Positions 9,386-18,184 of a stretch of DNA of 64,000 nucleotides are shown here, one piece after another. The stretch's first letter is position 1; each line of letters starts with the position of its first letter. The stretch spans positions 20,816-84,815 of the forward strand of contig NZ_OERU01000005.1 in NCBI RefSeq assembly GCF_900240845.1. Direction: 5' to 3'. The translations under genes were made by a program, and so were the position numbers. The notes below the pieces were generated by a model. It was not told the DNA's origin. It saw nothing but the letters and a program-made list of their open reading frames with translations, and searched no databases. The DNA comes from Peptostreptococcus faecalis (GTDB lineage Bacteria; Bacillota; Clostridia; Peptostreptococcales; Peptostreptococcaceae).

Positions 9386-11536
9386 TTATTGATTGCTTTC
9401 TACAGCACTTTTTACTTCAGAATTTGAAATCTTCGGCTTTCTAAATAGCATATACACTATAAATAACAGTAATACTGCTGCAACTCCTGTCCATATTGTA
9501 GGAGCATTTTTTAGGTATAGTACATTTCCAAATTGATATACTATCATAGAAACCGCATAAGCAAAACCTATCTGATATGCTATTGCAAACCAAGTCCACT
9601 TAGCATCATTCATTTCTTCTCTTATCGCACCAATCGCTGCAAAGCAAGGAACACAAAGCTGGTTGAAAATCATGAAGCTAAGAGCTGTAAGCGGTGTGAA
9701 TATAGATGCTGCATAAGCTATCATATCACTGCTGTCAGGTGTTGCTTCAGCTATTCCACCAACTACTCCAAACGTACCAACGACCACTTCCTTGGCAACT
9801 AGTCCAGTAATAGTAGATACTGCAGATGCCCAGTGACCAAATCCTAGCGGTGCAAATATAGGAGCTAGTGTCTTACCGATAGATTCTAGTATTGAATTAC
9901 TTTCTCCAGAGAATTCAACGAATTCAAAGCTTGTAGATATATTCTGTAAGAACCAAATTACTATTGTAGCAAGTAATATTACAGTACCTGCCTTTATAAC
10001 GAATGCTCTTACACGTTCCCAAGTAGTCTTTAACACGTTTATTACTGTTGGTATATGATATTCTGGTAATTCCATTACAAATGGTGCAGGATCACCAGAG
10101 AATCTCTTAGTCTTCTTTAACATTACTCCCGTAATTATTACCGCTAATATTCCTATAAAGTAGCATAAAGGAGCAAATATCCATCCGTGTCTACCTACAA
10201 ATATAGCTGCTGTAAATAATGCTATGATTTCTGTCTTTGCACCGCATGGCATAAATGACGCTACGATTATAGTCATTTTTCTATCGTTTTCATTTTCTAT
10301 CGTTCTAGTCGCCATTATACCTGGAACTGAACAACCTGTACCTATTAAAATAGGAATAAATGACTTTCCTGAAAGACCAAACCTACGGAATATCTTGTCT
10401 AGAATAAATGCTATTCTAGCCATATATCCTATATCTTCAAGTATTGCCATGAATAAGTATAGTGTTGCAATTATTGGTAGAAATCCTAATACTCCACCAA
10501 CACCGCCGATGATACCATCTACAACTAAACTTACCAACCAGTTGGCAACGCCTGCACCTTCAAGGAATGATTGGACATTTCCACCTATTATTTCACCAAA
10601 AAATACGTCATTTACCCAATCAGTTACTGGTCCACCAACCACGCTAACCGCTACATAGTATATAAAAGTAATTATTGCTGCAAAAATAGGTATTGCTAGT
10701 ATACGGTTTGTCAAAATCCTATCGGCCTTATCACTCGCTGTCAGACCTTTTCTTCCCTTTTTAACAGTTCTAGATACCAATGAAGCTATATAGTTATATC
10801 TAGCATCTGTAATTATTCCTTCTCCATCATCATCGTACTCTACTTCTGCCTTGTTTATGATGTCGTTGATTGTGTTTCTTTCTACTACAGATATCTCTAT
10901 TTTTTCTGTAGCCTTCTCATCTTTTTCAAAGAATTTTATAGCATACCATCTCTTGTCATTAGAGGCTGCTATACTTGGTACATTATCTTCTATATTTGTT
11001 ATAATCGTTTCTAATTTATCGTCAAACGACTCTATACAACGGCAAAGTTCTTTCGATGTTTTTACCGCTGTTTCAATTAATTTTTCAATATTGTCATTTC
11101 TTAAAGCTGATATTTCTACAACTGGAACGCCTAGCTCTGCGCTTAGCTTTTCAGTATCAATAAAATCTCCATTTTTTCTTACAACGTCCATCATATTTAA
11201 CGCAATTACCATCGGTATTCCTATTTCAGATAATTGTGTAGTTAAATATAAATTTCTTTCTATGTTTGATGCATCTACAACATCTATTATTACATCTGGC
11301 TTTTCATTTATTAAATACTCTCTACTAACTACTTCTTCAAGTGTATATGGTGACAAAGAGTAAATTCCAGGTAAATCCGTAAATTTAATCTCCTTATCTT
11401 TTCTATATGCTCCCTCTTTTTTTTCAACTGTTACTCCTGGCCAGTTACCAACGTATTGATTTGAACCAGTAAGTGTATTAAACAGTGTTGTTTTACCACT
11501 GTTTGGATTCCCAGCTAATGCTATTCTAATACTCAT
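9386..11536 (-). CDS. feoB: Ferrous iron transporter FeoB
   Basis: Inner-membrane Fe(II) importer with a fused G protein. 716 residues from MSIRIALAGNPNSGKTT: G1 loop at 9-16, G3 DLPG near 53, G4 NMMD near 115, then a spacer and a membrane domain from about 285 with the two Gate motifs (about 330-460 and 510-640). Cys in GTGCSVPG and LCVPCFA are typical pore residues. ATG at 11536 follows GGAGGGG; the in-frame ATG at 11548 overlaps that site and is less likely. Downstream of feoA by 16 bp. Confidence 0.95.
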   Translation of the reverse strand: MSIRIALAGNPNSGKTTLFNTLTGSNQYVGNWPGVTVEKKEGAYRKDKEIKFTDLPGIYSLSPYTLEEVVSREYLINEKPDVIIDVVDASNIERNLYLTTQLSEIGIPMVIALNMMDVVRKNGDFIDTEKLSAELGVPVVEISALRNDNIEKLIETAVKTSKELCRCIESFDDKLETIITNIEDNVPSIAASNDKRWYAIKFFEKDEKATEKIEISVVERNTINDIINKAEVEYDDDGEGIITDARYNYIASLVSRTVKKGRKGLTASDKADRILTNRILAIPIFAAIITFIYYVAVSVVGGPVTDWVNDVFFGEIIGGNVQSFLEGAGVANWLVSLVVDGIIGGVGGVLGFLPIIATLYLFMAILEDIGYMARIAFILDKIFRRFGLSGKSFIPILIGTGCSVPGIMATRTIENENDRKMTIIVASFMPCGAKTEIIALFTAAIFVGRHGWIFAPLCYFIGILAVIITGVMLKKTKRFSGDPAPFVMELPEYHIPTVINVLKTTWERVRAFVIKAGTVILLATIVIWFLQNISTSFEFVEFSGESNSILESIGKTLAPIFAPLGFGHWASAVSTITGLVAKEVVVGTFGVVGGIAEATPDSSDMIAYAASIFTPLTALSFMIFNQLCVPCFAAIGAIREEMNDAKWTWFAIAYQIGFAYAVSMIVYQFGNVLYLKNAPTIWTGVAAVLLLFIVYMLFRKPKISNSEVKSAVESNQ

Positions 11537-11552
11537 TTTCCCCTCCATTTAA

Positions 11553-11792
11553 TTATTCATTTTCTTCGATTAGTTCAACTTCAATACATGAAGAATCTTC
11601 TTTTCTTAGAGTTAACTCATATCCTCTGACTGTTATTTGTATAGGATCTCCTAAAGGTGCAACTTTTCTTATATAAAGCGATGCATTTTTTGTAATCCCC
11701 ATATCCATTATTCTTCTCTTCAGTGGACCAGTTCCATGTATTTTTTTTACTACATAGCTGTTGCCAACCTCAGCATCTCTCAACGTAAACAT
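11553..11792 (-). CDS. feoA: FeoA family protein (proximal to feoB)
   Basis: Small SH3-like cytosolic partner of FeoB. 79 residues with KKIHGTGPLKRRIMDMGI and the closing strand DPIQITVRGYELTLRK, as in the family. Encoded just before feoB with a 16-bp gap, after an intergenic region holding a terminator hairpin and a palindrome, so it may have its own promoter in addition to read-through from the distal feoA gene. Confidence 0.9.
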   Translation of the reverse strand: MFTLRDAEVGNSYVVKKIHGTGPLKRRIMDMGITKNASLYIRKVAPLGDPIQITVRGYELTLRKEDSSCIEVELIEENE

Positions 11793-11823
11793 TTTCTACC
11801 CCCTATAAGTTTTATATCAACAA

Positions 11824-11838
11824 CGATAATCTTTATCG
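11824..11838. promoter_or_regulatory. Palindrome upstream of feoA-feoB (operator candidate)
   Basis: CGATAA-TCT-TTATCG, six-base arms around three bases, 32 bp upstream of feoA. The GATAA/TTATC half-sites resemble iron-repressor (Fur or DtxR type) sites; the regulator is an inference. Confidence 0.45.
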
Positions 11839-11847
11839 ATGTTTAAA

Positions 11848-11876
11848 CAAAAAAACATTAGATTTAAAATCTAATA
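11848..11876 (-). terminator. Hairpin between the two feoA genes
   Basis: ATTAGATTT (11857-11865) and AAATCTAAT (11867-11875); on the minus strand the stem is followed by GTTTTTTTG. AT-rich and so probably a partial terminator separating the distal feoA gene from feoA-feoB. Confidence 0.6.
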
Positions 11877-11904
11877 TTTTGTGTAACCGAAATAAACAAT
11901 TAAA

Positions 11905-12123
11905 TTACTCTGGTGAAACCATTATCCTCTTGGCAATATCTTCACCGATTCCTACTCTAGAATCTTTGATGTTTACAATTACATTGCCCGCATTTTGAGC
12001 AACTACTATCACAGATGAGGATTCTACAAATCCCATATTTGCTAGTAATTTTTTTTGTTCCCCTGTTATCCTTATCTTGATAATTTTAACAGGCACGCCT
12101 ATAGGCGACATCAATAAATTCAT
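11905..12123 (-). CDS. FeoA domain protein (distal copy)
   Basis: 72 residues with the FeoA core: MSPIGVPVKIIKIRITGEQ, KKLLANMGFVESSSVIV, then NVIVNIKDSRVGIGEDIAKRI. It is shorter than, and clearly different from, the copy next to feoB. Clusters with two FeoA genes are common in Clostridia. ATG at 12123 follows AAGGAGTGA. Preceded by the best promoter in this region and an inverted repeat near its start point, so it is likely the first gene of the iron regulon unit. Confidence 0.85.
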   Translation of the reverse strand: MNLLMSPIGVPVKIIKIRITGEQKKLLANMGFVESSSVIVVAQNAGNVIVNIKDSRVGIGEDIAKRIMVSPE

Positions 12124-12153
12124 GCCATCACTCCTTTGTTGTGGCGCTATGCA

Positions 12154-12170
12154 AGTGATAAATAATCACT
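12154..12170. promoter_or_regulatory. Inverted repeat at the start of the feo transcript (operator candidate)
   Basis: AGTGAT-AAATA-ATCACT, perfect six-base arms. It lies about 9-25 bases after the predicted start point from the promoter at 12186-12214, where a bound repressor would block transcription. It shares GATAA/TTATC-like half-sites with the palindrome at 11824-11838. Confidence 0.5.
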
Positions 12171-12185
12171 ACACCATCTCACTAA

Positions 12186-12214
12186 ATTATAGGATGAATA
12201 CCAACAAATGTCAA
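12186..12214 (-). promoter_or_regulatory. Vegetative promoter of the feo operon
   Basis: Perfect TTGACA (12214-12209) and TATAAT (12191-12186) separated by 17 bases, 60 bp upstream of the first feoA gene. Confidence 0.85.
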
Positions 12215-12352
12215 TAATAGATGATACTTTTTATCTAATGAATTCAAGGCTTAAAGACGTTTCTATTATCATATGATTTTTATTTGCTTATAATCTTTAA
12301 TTTTCACTTTCAACTTCGAAAGTTTTCATATTAACAAATTGAATTTTACTTT

Positions 12353-12382
12353 ATAAAAATAAGCCCTCTTAAAAGAGAGCTT
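12353..12382 (-). terminator. Terminator after the YpmS-like gene
   Basis: AAGCCCTCTT (12361-12370) pairs with AAGAGAGCTT (12373-12382) with one wobble; the minus strand continues with ATTTTTAT. It starts 13 bases after the stop codon at 12396. Confidence 0.8.
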
Positions 12383-12395
12383 AAAATTATTTTTA

Positions 12396-13058
12396 CTAAT
12401 ATTGCCTTAGCAGGCTGTCTACAACATCATTTTTTATTTTTATTAAATTTTCTTTTGTAAAATACAAGCTTAAATCAATCTTGCTATCATTTATATCTAC
12501 TTTTTTTAAATTAACATTAGATGATTTTATATCCAAGTATATCTTATTATCTTCTACACGTATTCCATCAGTGTCTTCGTGAACAATATTTTTAATTTGG
12601 CTAGAAACTATACTTTTAGGCACAGTTATTTTTCCTATCTTGACTTGTTCTATGTCAAATACAACTTTTCCATCTTCATTGTATAACTTTGAATAAACAT
12701 CCGCTTGTGAGTTCCATATTCCTATCTGAATAGGATGTTTTACAATAAGATTTTTTCCATCTAGTACAAATGCACTTTCATCTAAGTTTGTAGTCCCACT
12801 TTGCGAAAACGCGTACTTTAATATCTTATTAAACATATCATTGTCAAAAGTCACCCTTGTTTCTATATTATCTCCTGATATACTTGCATTTTTTAAAAAA
12901 TCAGAATTTAAAGATGCTACATTTAAATTATCTTCTATATTCCACAGTCTTTGATCTTTTTTTATTTCATCAGTCGGTTTTAAAGCGTACCCAATTCCTG
13001 CTGTCATCATACCTAGTACAACTACCAGAATTAATATAAATTTAATTAATTTTTTCAT
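12396..13058 (-). CDS. YpmS/DUF2140-like membrane-anchored protein
   Basis: 220 residues. One N-terminal membrane helix (about 5-27, ILILVVVLGMMTAGIGYAL) with the rest predicted outside the cell. The body alternates short strands; the segment VKIGKITVPKSIVSSQIKNI and the ending KVDINDSKIDLSLYF resemble the YpmS (DUF2140) pattern of B. subtilis, a family of unknown function. No lipobox cysteine and no catalytic motif is visible. It has its own terminator, and gluD upstream has another, so it is a single-gene unit. Family assignment is from pattern only. Confidence 0.55.
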   Translation of the reverse strand: MKKLIKFILILVVVLGMMTAGIGYALKPTDEIKKDQRLWNIEDNLNVASLNSDFLKNASISGDNIETRVTFDNDMFNKILKYAFSQSGTTNLDESAFVLDGKNLIVKHPIQIGIWNSQADVYSKLYNEDGKVVFDIEQVKIGKITVPKSIVSSQIKNIVHEDTDGIRVEDNKIYLDIKSSNVNLKKVDINDSKIDLSLYFTKENLIKIKNDVVDSLLRQY

Positions 13059-13110
13059 AGAATTCCTCCTTAAACATTATTAAATATTCACAGTACCCTT
13101 ATTATGACAT

Positions 13111-13151
13111 AAAAAAAGAATCACCACAAGTAACTGTGGTGATTCTTTTTT
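13111..13151. terminator. Bidirectional terminator after gluD
   Basis: GAATCACCACA (13118-13128) pairs perfectly with TGTGGTGATTC (13135-13145); A run before and T run after, so it works on either strand. It ends the gluD transcript. Confidence 0.9.
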
Positions 13152-13206
13152 GTGTCATATAATTATAATATTTTAGGAACCTTATCAATTGATTGTCTAC
13201 TAATTT

Positions 13207-14460
13207 TTAGTACCAACCTCTAAGTTTCATTGACTGCGCAACTCTCTTAACTGAATGCATGTAAGCAGATTCTCTCATTGTTACATTGTATTCTTCTTTT
13301 ATAGCCCATAGTGATTCGAATGCCTTAACCATAGCTATATCTTCTTTTTCTTCAACTTCTGCTTCAGTCCAGTAGTATCCATATAAGTTCTGAACCCATT
13401 CGAAGTAAGAAACTGTAACTCCACCAGCATTTGTTAAGATATCTGGAGTAAGTACTATTCCTCTTTCGTTTAAGATTGCATCTGCTTCTGGAGTAGTTGG
13501 TCCATTTGCAGCTTCACAAACTAATTTAGCGTTTATCTTCTTAGCTACATCAGCATCTATAGCGTTTTCAAGAGCAGCTGGAACAACAACGTCTACTTCA
13601 GCTCCCCAGAATTCATCCATAGTTATAGCCTTAGATCCTGGGAATCCTACAAGATTTCCATTCTTAGCTCTATATTCAAACATTTCATTAAAGTCTAATC
13701 CGTTTTCACTGTATATTGCATATGGTCCAACTTCTTTAGCCCATTCTGCCATTGCAGTAACAGTTCCACCTAATTTTTGGATGTTTTTAACTGTGTATGC
13801 ACCAACGTTACCGAATCCCTGTACAGCAACTTTAGCTTTCTTCATATCTATACCAAGCTTCTTAGCAGCTTCTCTAACTGTAACAGCAACACCGTATCCA
13901 GTAGCTTCGTTTCTTCCTAGTGATCCACCGAATTCGATTGGCTTACCAGTTAAAACACCAATAGCTGAAGTACCTGTTAATTTATTGTATTCATCAACCA
14001 TCCAAGACATTACTTGACCATTAGTACCAACATCTGGAGCTGGAATATCTACTTTTTCACCTAATAATTTGTATACACCTTGTATGTATCCTCTAGCTAA
14101 TCTTTCTAATTCTCCTTGAGATAATTCAGATGGATCTACTATTACTCCACCTTTACCACCACCGTAAGGAATTCCAGTAACAGAACACTTGAAAGTCATC
14201 CAGATTGAAAGCGCTTTTACTTCTTCTAGAGAAACACCTGGATGGAATCTAAGTCCACCTTTTGTTGGTCCAACAGCATCGTTATGCTGAGATCTGTATC
14301 CCTTGAATACCTTTATAGAACCATCATCCATTTTTACTGGTATGTTAACTTCTATAACTCTCATTGGTTCTTTTAATAGTTCGTAAACCTGTGGTTCCAT
14401 TCCTAATTTATCACAAGCAGTCTTAACCTGAGCTTGTGCCATTTCAAATACATTTGACAT
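13207..14460 (-). CDS. gluD: NAD-type glutamate dehydrogenase
   Basis: Oxidatively deaminates glutamate to 2-oxoglutarate and ammonia, recycling the amino acceptor for Stickland transamination. 417 residues. Substrate lysine in GPTKGGLRFH (K67), catalytic lysine K103 in PYGGGKGGV, and Rossmann motif VQGFGNVGA near 217. Length and sequence style match the NAD-linked hexameric enzymes of C. difficile and Peptostreptococcus; cofactor choice is inferred. ATG at 14460 after AAGGAGGC. The 5' leader carries a stable hairpin and the gene has its own strong terminator. Confidence 0.93.
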   Translation of the reverse strand: MSNVFEMAQAQVKTACDKLGMEPQVYELLKEPMRVIEVNIPVKMDDGSIKVFKGYRSQHNDAVGPTKGGLRFHPGVSLEEVKALSIWMTFKCSVTGIPYGGGKGGVIVDPSELSQGELERLARGYIQGVYKLLGEKVDIPAPDVGTNGQVMSWMVDEYNKLTGTSAIGVLTGKPIEFGGSLGRNEATGYGVAVTVREAAKKLGIDMKKAKVAVQGFGNVGAYTVKNIQKLGGTVTAMAEWAKEVGPYAIYSENGLDFNEMFEYRAKNGNLVGFPGSKAITMDEFWGAEVDVVVPAALENAIDADVAKKINAKLVCEAANGPTTPEADAILNERGIVLTPDILTNAGGVTVSYFEWVQNLYGYYWTEAEVEEKEDIAMVKAFESLWAIKEEYNVTMRESAYMHSVKRVAQSMKLRGWY

Positions 14461-14501
14461 GTGTAAGCCTCCTTAAATAAGATACAATTTTAATTTTCGC
14501 A

Positions 14502-14560
14502 AGGAAACATGCCCTACAAGCCCTAATTGCACGCGCAAATAGCCGTAGAAACATTTTCCT
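14502..14560 (-). promoter_or_regulatory. Structured 5' leader of gluD
   Basis: The minus strand folds into one long imperfect hairpin. AGGAAA/TTTCCT, ATG/CAT (one bulged G) and CTAC/GTAG make the lower stem, and TTGC/GCAA with a four-base loop closes the tip. It begins about 6 bases after the predicted start of transcription and ends 41 bases before the gluD start codon. GC content is well above the flanks. It does not match a riboswitch class I can recall; a short reading frame starts at its base. Confidence 0.55.
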
Positions 14561-14572
14561 AACTCTAAATAG

Positions 14573-14581
14573 AGTATAACA
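14573..14581 (-). promoter_or_regulatory. Extended -10 promoter of gluD
   Basis: TGTTATACT on the minus strand fits the extended -10 pattern TGN-TATAAT with one change; no good -35 is seen. It places the start of transcription near 14566, just before the leader hairpin. Confidence 0.5.
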
Positions 14582-14930
14582 TAACTTCAAACAATATTGT
14601 ACAATAATTTATTATTTAACTATCTTTTTCCTAGATAGACTATTCCATTCTTTTTTTGTATTATGTATACTTTTTAAATATATGATTTTCTTATATTTTT
14701 ACACGGGACATTCTAAATAAAATTAATATTTATATACTTGTTTTCTTACATAATAATTTTTTTTAAATTCTCTCTTACTATATGAAGTATATATTTTTTT
14801 TGATACTTTCTACTTTCTTTTTAATTTTTGTTATTTTGATATCAATGTATTTTTGTTTTTTAACTTAAGTTTAATTATTTTCCAATAAAATTTCTTTATA
14901 CGTTATTTTTACTACTATCATATATGATTT
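14582..14930. other. AT-rich gene-free stretch between ferredoxin terminator and gluD promoter
   Basis: About 350 bases, very AT-rich with runs of T on the plus strand. No open frame, RNA gene or clear repeat is seen. It may hold upstream sites for the gluD promoter. Confidence 0.6.
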
Positions 14931-14933
14931 GTA

Positions 14934-14985
14934 ATAAAAAATGCCCAATATGTTAATTACATTAACATATTGGGCATTTTTTATT
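14934..14985. terminator. Strong bidirectional terminator after the ferredoxin gene
   Basis: A 17-bp perfect stem (14941-14957 with 14961-14977, beginning ATGCCCAATATG) around three loop bases, flanked by A5 and T6. It ends the ferredoxin transcript 43 bases after its stop. Confidence 0.92.
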
Positions 14986-15019
14986 TTGTGCTAACAGCAC
15001 TATTTATTGTTATTTCTTA

Positions 15020-15190
15020 TTATTCTGGCTGAGGAGCGTCTACTGGACATACGCCTGCACAAGAACCACAATCTATGCAAGATGGTGCATCTATAACGTA
15101 GATTCCATCACCTTCAGAAATACATGATACTGGACATTCACCAGCACAAGCACCACAACTAATGCATGAATCTTTAATTACATAAGCCAT
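15020..15190 (-). CDS. 2[4Fe-4S] ferredoxin, clostridial type
   Basis: 56-residue electron carrier. Two CxxCxxCxxxCP motifs: C9, C12, C15, C19 and C38, C41, C44, C48, each followed by proline (MAYVIKDSCISCGACAGECP at the start). The fold is the classic internal duplication. ATG at 15190 after GGGAGGTAC. It stands alone with a strong terminator. Likely the acceptor for Vor and the partner of electron-bifurcating Etf reactions encoded elsewhere in the window; that link is inferred. Confidence 0.96.
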   Translation of the reverse strand: MAYVIKDSCISCGACAGECPVSCISEGDGIYVIDAPSCIDCGSCAGVCPVDAPQPE

Positions 15191-15402
15191 TTTTTGTACC
15201 TCCCTTAATTATTTTCTTAACTTCTTAAATTATATCAAAGGTACACTACTTTTGCAATTGATTTTTCAATTATTTAAAATAACTTTTATACGACAAGTTT
15301 AAATCCAGCTATATACTCATATAAGCACAGTTTTTTCATTTATTTTTATACAACTTTTATTCTCAATTGACTTTTTTTCTTTTTTGCAATTACTGTAAAA
15401 AG

Positions 15403-16050
15403 TTACTTTTTACTCAATAAGTCATCATTTTCCTTCATCAAGTACGATAATGTAAATAAGCTTTCAGTCAAGTTTACGCTCTCTACTATTACATCTTCCG
15501 GAACTTCTAGATCAATCGGTGCAAAATTCCATATACCTTTTACACCAGCTTCTACCAATCTATTTGCAACTTCTTGTGCTCCATTTTTAGGAATACATAG
15601 TATAGCTATATTTACATCGTGTTTGCTAACATATTCTTGTATGTCTTCAGAGTCTTTTATTTCATATTCTCTTAATTTTAGCCCTAACATTCTAGGATTT
15701 GCATCGAAAACTTCTACTATATTAAATCCAGCGTTTCTAAACCCAGAGTAGTTAATAAGAGCCTGACCAAGGTTACCTGCTCCAACTAACACTGCGTTAT
15801 ACTTTTTGTCTAATCCTAGTATTTTTCCTATTTCTCTATGAAGAGCCTCAACATTATAACCATATCCTTGCTGACCAAATCCTCCAAAGTTATTCAAATC
15901 CTGTCTTATCTGAGAAGCTGTAAAACCTATTATCTCACTTAGTTCTTTTGAAGAAATTCTATGGATGTCCCTCGATAAAAGATCTGCTAAGTATCGATAA
16001 TATTTAGGTAATCTTCTAATAACAGCCATTGAAATATTTTTATTTCCCAT
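15403..16050 (-). CDS. rex: Redox-sensing transcriptional repressor Rex
   Basis: Dimeric repressor that leaves DNA when NADH rises, controlling fermentative and reductive pathways. 215 residues: N-terminal winged helix (about 1-75, with KELSEIIGFTASQIRQDLNN as recognition region), NAD-binding Rossmann motif GAGNLGQAL at 90-98, and a C-terminal swapped helix. ATG at 16050 after GGAGGC. It follows the tsa block as in B. subtilis (ydiB-ydiC-ydiD-gcp-ydiF-rex), supporting orthology. I saw no full TTGTTAA-N4-TTAACAA site in the window. Confidence 0.95.
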   Translation of the reverse strand: MGNKNISMAVIRRLPKYYRYLADLLSRDIHRISSKELSEIIGFTASQIRQDLNNFGGFGQQGYGYNVEALHREIGKILGLDKKYNAVLVGAGNLGQALINYSGFRNAGFNIVEVFDANPRMLGLKLREYEIKDSEDIQEYVSKHDVNIAILCIPKNGAQEVANRLVEAGVKGIWNFAPIDLEVPEDVIVESVNLTESLFTLSYLMKENDDLLSKK

Positions 16051-16236
16051 TAGATTGCCTCCATATCTTTATTTTTTGAATTACATCTCTACTTTAAAGA
16101 TGTTCTTTTTTACTATATTTAGTTAGTATTTATTTAATAAATTTTGTACTACTAATTATTATTATTTTATCACAAAAAACGAAATTTCATGCTACAACTA
16201 CAATTATACCTTATTTTCGATAATTATAAAACATTT

Positions 16237-18168
16237 TTATTGCATTATTTTTTCCCATTTTTCATATAATTTTTCAAGTTTTTTTTCTAAACTAGATTTT
16301 TCTTGATTTACTTCCCTTGATTTATCTGGGTTTGAGTAAATTTCTTCCATATACAGCATAGATTCTAGTCCATTTATTTGCTTTTCCACCAATGTTATTT
16401 CTTCTTCAATATTTTTTATTTCTCTCTTAGCCTTGTTTTCCATAAGCTTGAGCTCTTTTTCTTTTCTTTTTTCTTCTTTTATTTGAGTCTTAGTTTTTTC
16501 TTCAACGCCTTCACTTTCTGCCATACTTTTCATCTCTAGCTGTTGATTCTTCTTCTCTTGATAGTATTCATAATTTCCTAAATACTCTTTTATTCCATCA
16601 CTCGATAGTACTAATATTTTATCAATTATTTTGTTAATAAAATATCTATCATGTGATATAACGAAAACCGTTCCTTCATACTCAGATAAGGCATCTTCTA
16701 GAACTTCTTTAGAATCTATATCTAGATGGTTAGTAGGCTCATCTAATAAAAGAAAATTCGATTTAGATAGTATTAATTTTAATATAGCGACTCTAGCTCT
16801 TTCTCCTCCGCTCAGTAAGCTTATTTCCTTAAACACTTCTTCATCTTCAAATAAAAAAGCCCCTAAAAGGCTTCTAACTTCTGTTTGAGTTAGACTTTGA
16901 TTTGAATTCCAAATTTCATCAATAATAGTATTCTTCAAGTTAAGAGTTTTTTGTTCTTGGTGAAAATATGATACTTCAACATTTTTACCTATTTTAATTA
17001 TACCTTTATTTGCAACTTTACTTCCTGTTATCATTTTAAATAAAGTTGATTTTCCAATTCCATTAGGTCCTATTAAGGCAACTTTTTCGCCCCTATATAT
17101 ATCTAAATTTATATCTTTAAATAGTACTCTTTCACCTATTTTTTTCTCCACATCTTCCATATGCAATACGTCGTTTCCACTTTGAGTTACAGTTGTAAAC
17201 TTAAACTTCGCTTTTTTTCTTTCTGATTGAGGTTTTTCAACTCTTTCAACTTTATCTAGCATTTTTTCTTTACTTCTAGCTCTTTTTAAGTGCTTTTCTC
17301 TACCGTATGCTTTCAAACGTTCAATAGATTCTTCCTGTTTTTTTATATCACGTTGCTGATTCTCATATTTTCTTATGTCAAGTTCTCTTTGAATTTTAGC
17401 TTGTTTCTGATATTCCGTGTAATTTCCATTATAAGCTGTCAGGTGTTTGTTTGAGAGTTCAAATATTCTGTTTACTGCTTGATCTAAAAAATATCTGTCG
17501 TGTGATATTATTATTGCAGTACCATCATACGCTCTCAAGAAACCTTCTAGCCACTCAACCGCATCAGAATCTAGGTGGTTGGTAGGCTCATCTAGAAGTA
17601 GTAGAGTTGGCTTAATTAGAAGTAACTTTCCAAGCAATACTCTCGTTTTTTCTCCACCAGATAATACGCTTATTTTTTTGTTCATATCATCATCACTGAA
17701 GCCTAGCCCTCTCAATATCCCTAAAACTTCACTTTTATATCCATATCCATTATTTTCTTCAAATTCCTCATATTTTTTGGCATATGTATCCATTATTTTT
17801 TTCAGTTCTTCGGATATAGTATTGCTCTTTGCAGACATATCAGAAATTATGCTTTCCATTTCTCTTAATTCTTTTTCAGCTTCCATAAGTTCTGAAAATA
17901 CATCCACTACCTCTTCATATATTGTTTTTTCTGAGTGAAAATTTGTATTCTGCTCTAAATAACCGACCTTACAACCCTTAGATGTATATATTTCTCCACT
18001 ATCATAACCGTATTCACCAGTTATTATTTTCAGTAAAGTAGTTTTACCAGTTCCATTTATACCTACAACGCCTATTTTATCCCCTTCATTTACAGAAAAA
18101 GATATTTCTTCAAGGATAGTATCTACTCCAAAGCTTTTATTGATATTATTACATGATAGTATTATCAT
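16237..18168 (-). CDS. ABC-F family ATPase (YdiF-like)
   Basis: Soluble ribosome-associated ABC protein without membrane domains. 643 residues with two nucleotide-binding domains: Walker A GINGTGKTT (about 36) and GPNGIGKST (about 356), signatures LSGGEKTR and LSGGERAR, Walker B LLLLDEPTNHLD twice. An inter-domain linker lies near 230-310 and a charged coiled-coil tail from about 545 to the end. Genomic position between tsaD and rex is that of ydiF. No evidence from sequence that it confers drug resistance. Confidence 0.9.
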   Translation of the reverse strand: MIILSCNNINKSFGVDTILEEISFSVNEGDKIGVVGINGTGKTTLLKIITGEYGYDSGEIYTSKGCKVGYLEQNTNFHSEKTIYEEVVDVFSELMEAEKELREMESIISDMSAKSNTISEELKKIMDTYAKKYEEFEENNGYGYKSEVLGILRGLGFSDDDMNKKISVLSGGEKTRVLLGKLLLIKPTLLLLDEPTNHLDSDAVEWLEGFLRAYDGTAIIISHDRYFLDQAVNRIFELSNKHLTAYNGNYTEYQKQAKIQRELDIRKYENQQRDIKKQEESIERLKAYGREKHLKRARSKEKMLDKVERVEKPQSERKKAKFKFTTVTQSGNDVLHMEDVEKKIGERVLFKDINLDIYRGEKVALIGPNGIGKSTLFKMITGSKVANKGIIKIGKNVEVSYFHQEQKTLNLKNTIIDEIWNSNQSLTQTEVRSLLGAFLFEDEEVFKEISLLSGGERARVAILKLILSKSNFLLLDEPTNHLDIDSKEVLEDALSEYEGTVFVISHDRYFINKIIDKILVLSSDGIKEYLGNYEYYQEKKNQQLEMKSMAESEGVEEKTKTQIKEEKRKEKELKLMENKAKREIKNIEEEITLVEKQINGLESMLYMEEIYSNPDKSREVNQEKSSLEKKLEKLYEKWEKIMQ

Positions 18169-18184
18169 TTAATTCCCTCCAATA

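Noticed and set aside
9193..9444. 83-codon plus-strand frame near the feo terminator
   Set aside because: It lies opposite the 52-residue Cys-rich gene, which has a good start, ribosome-binding site and conserved layout; the plus frame also begins in the terminator stem.
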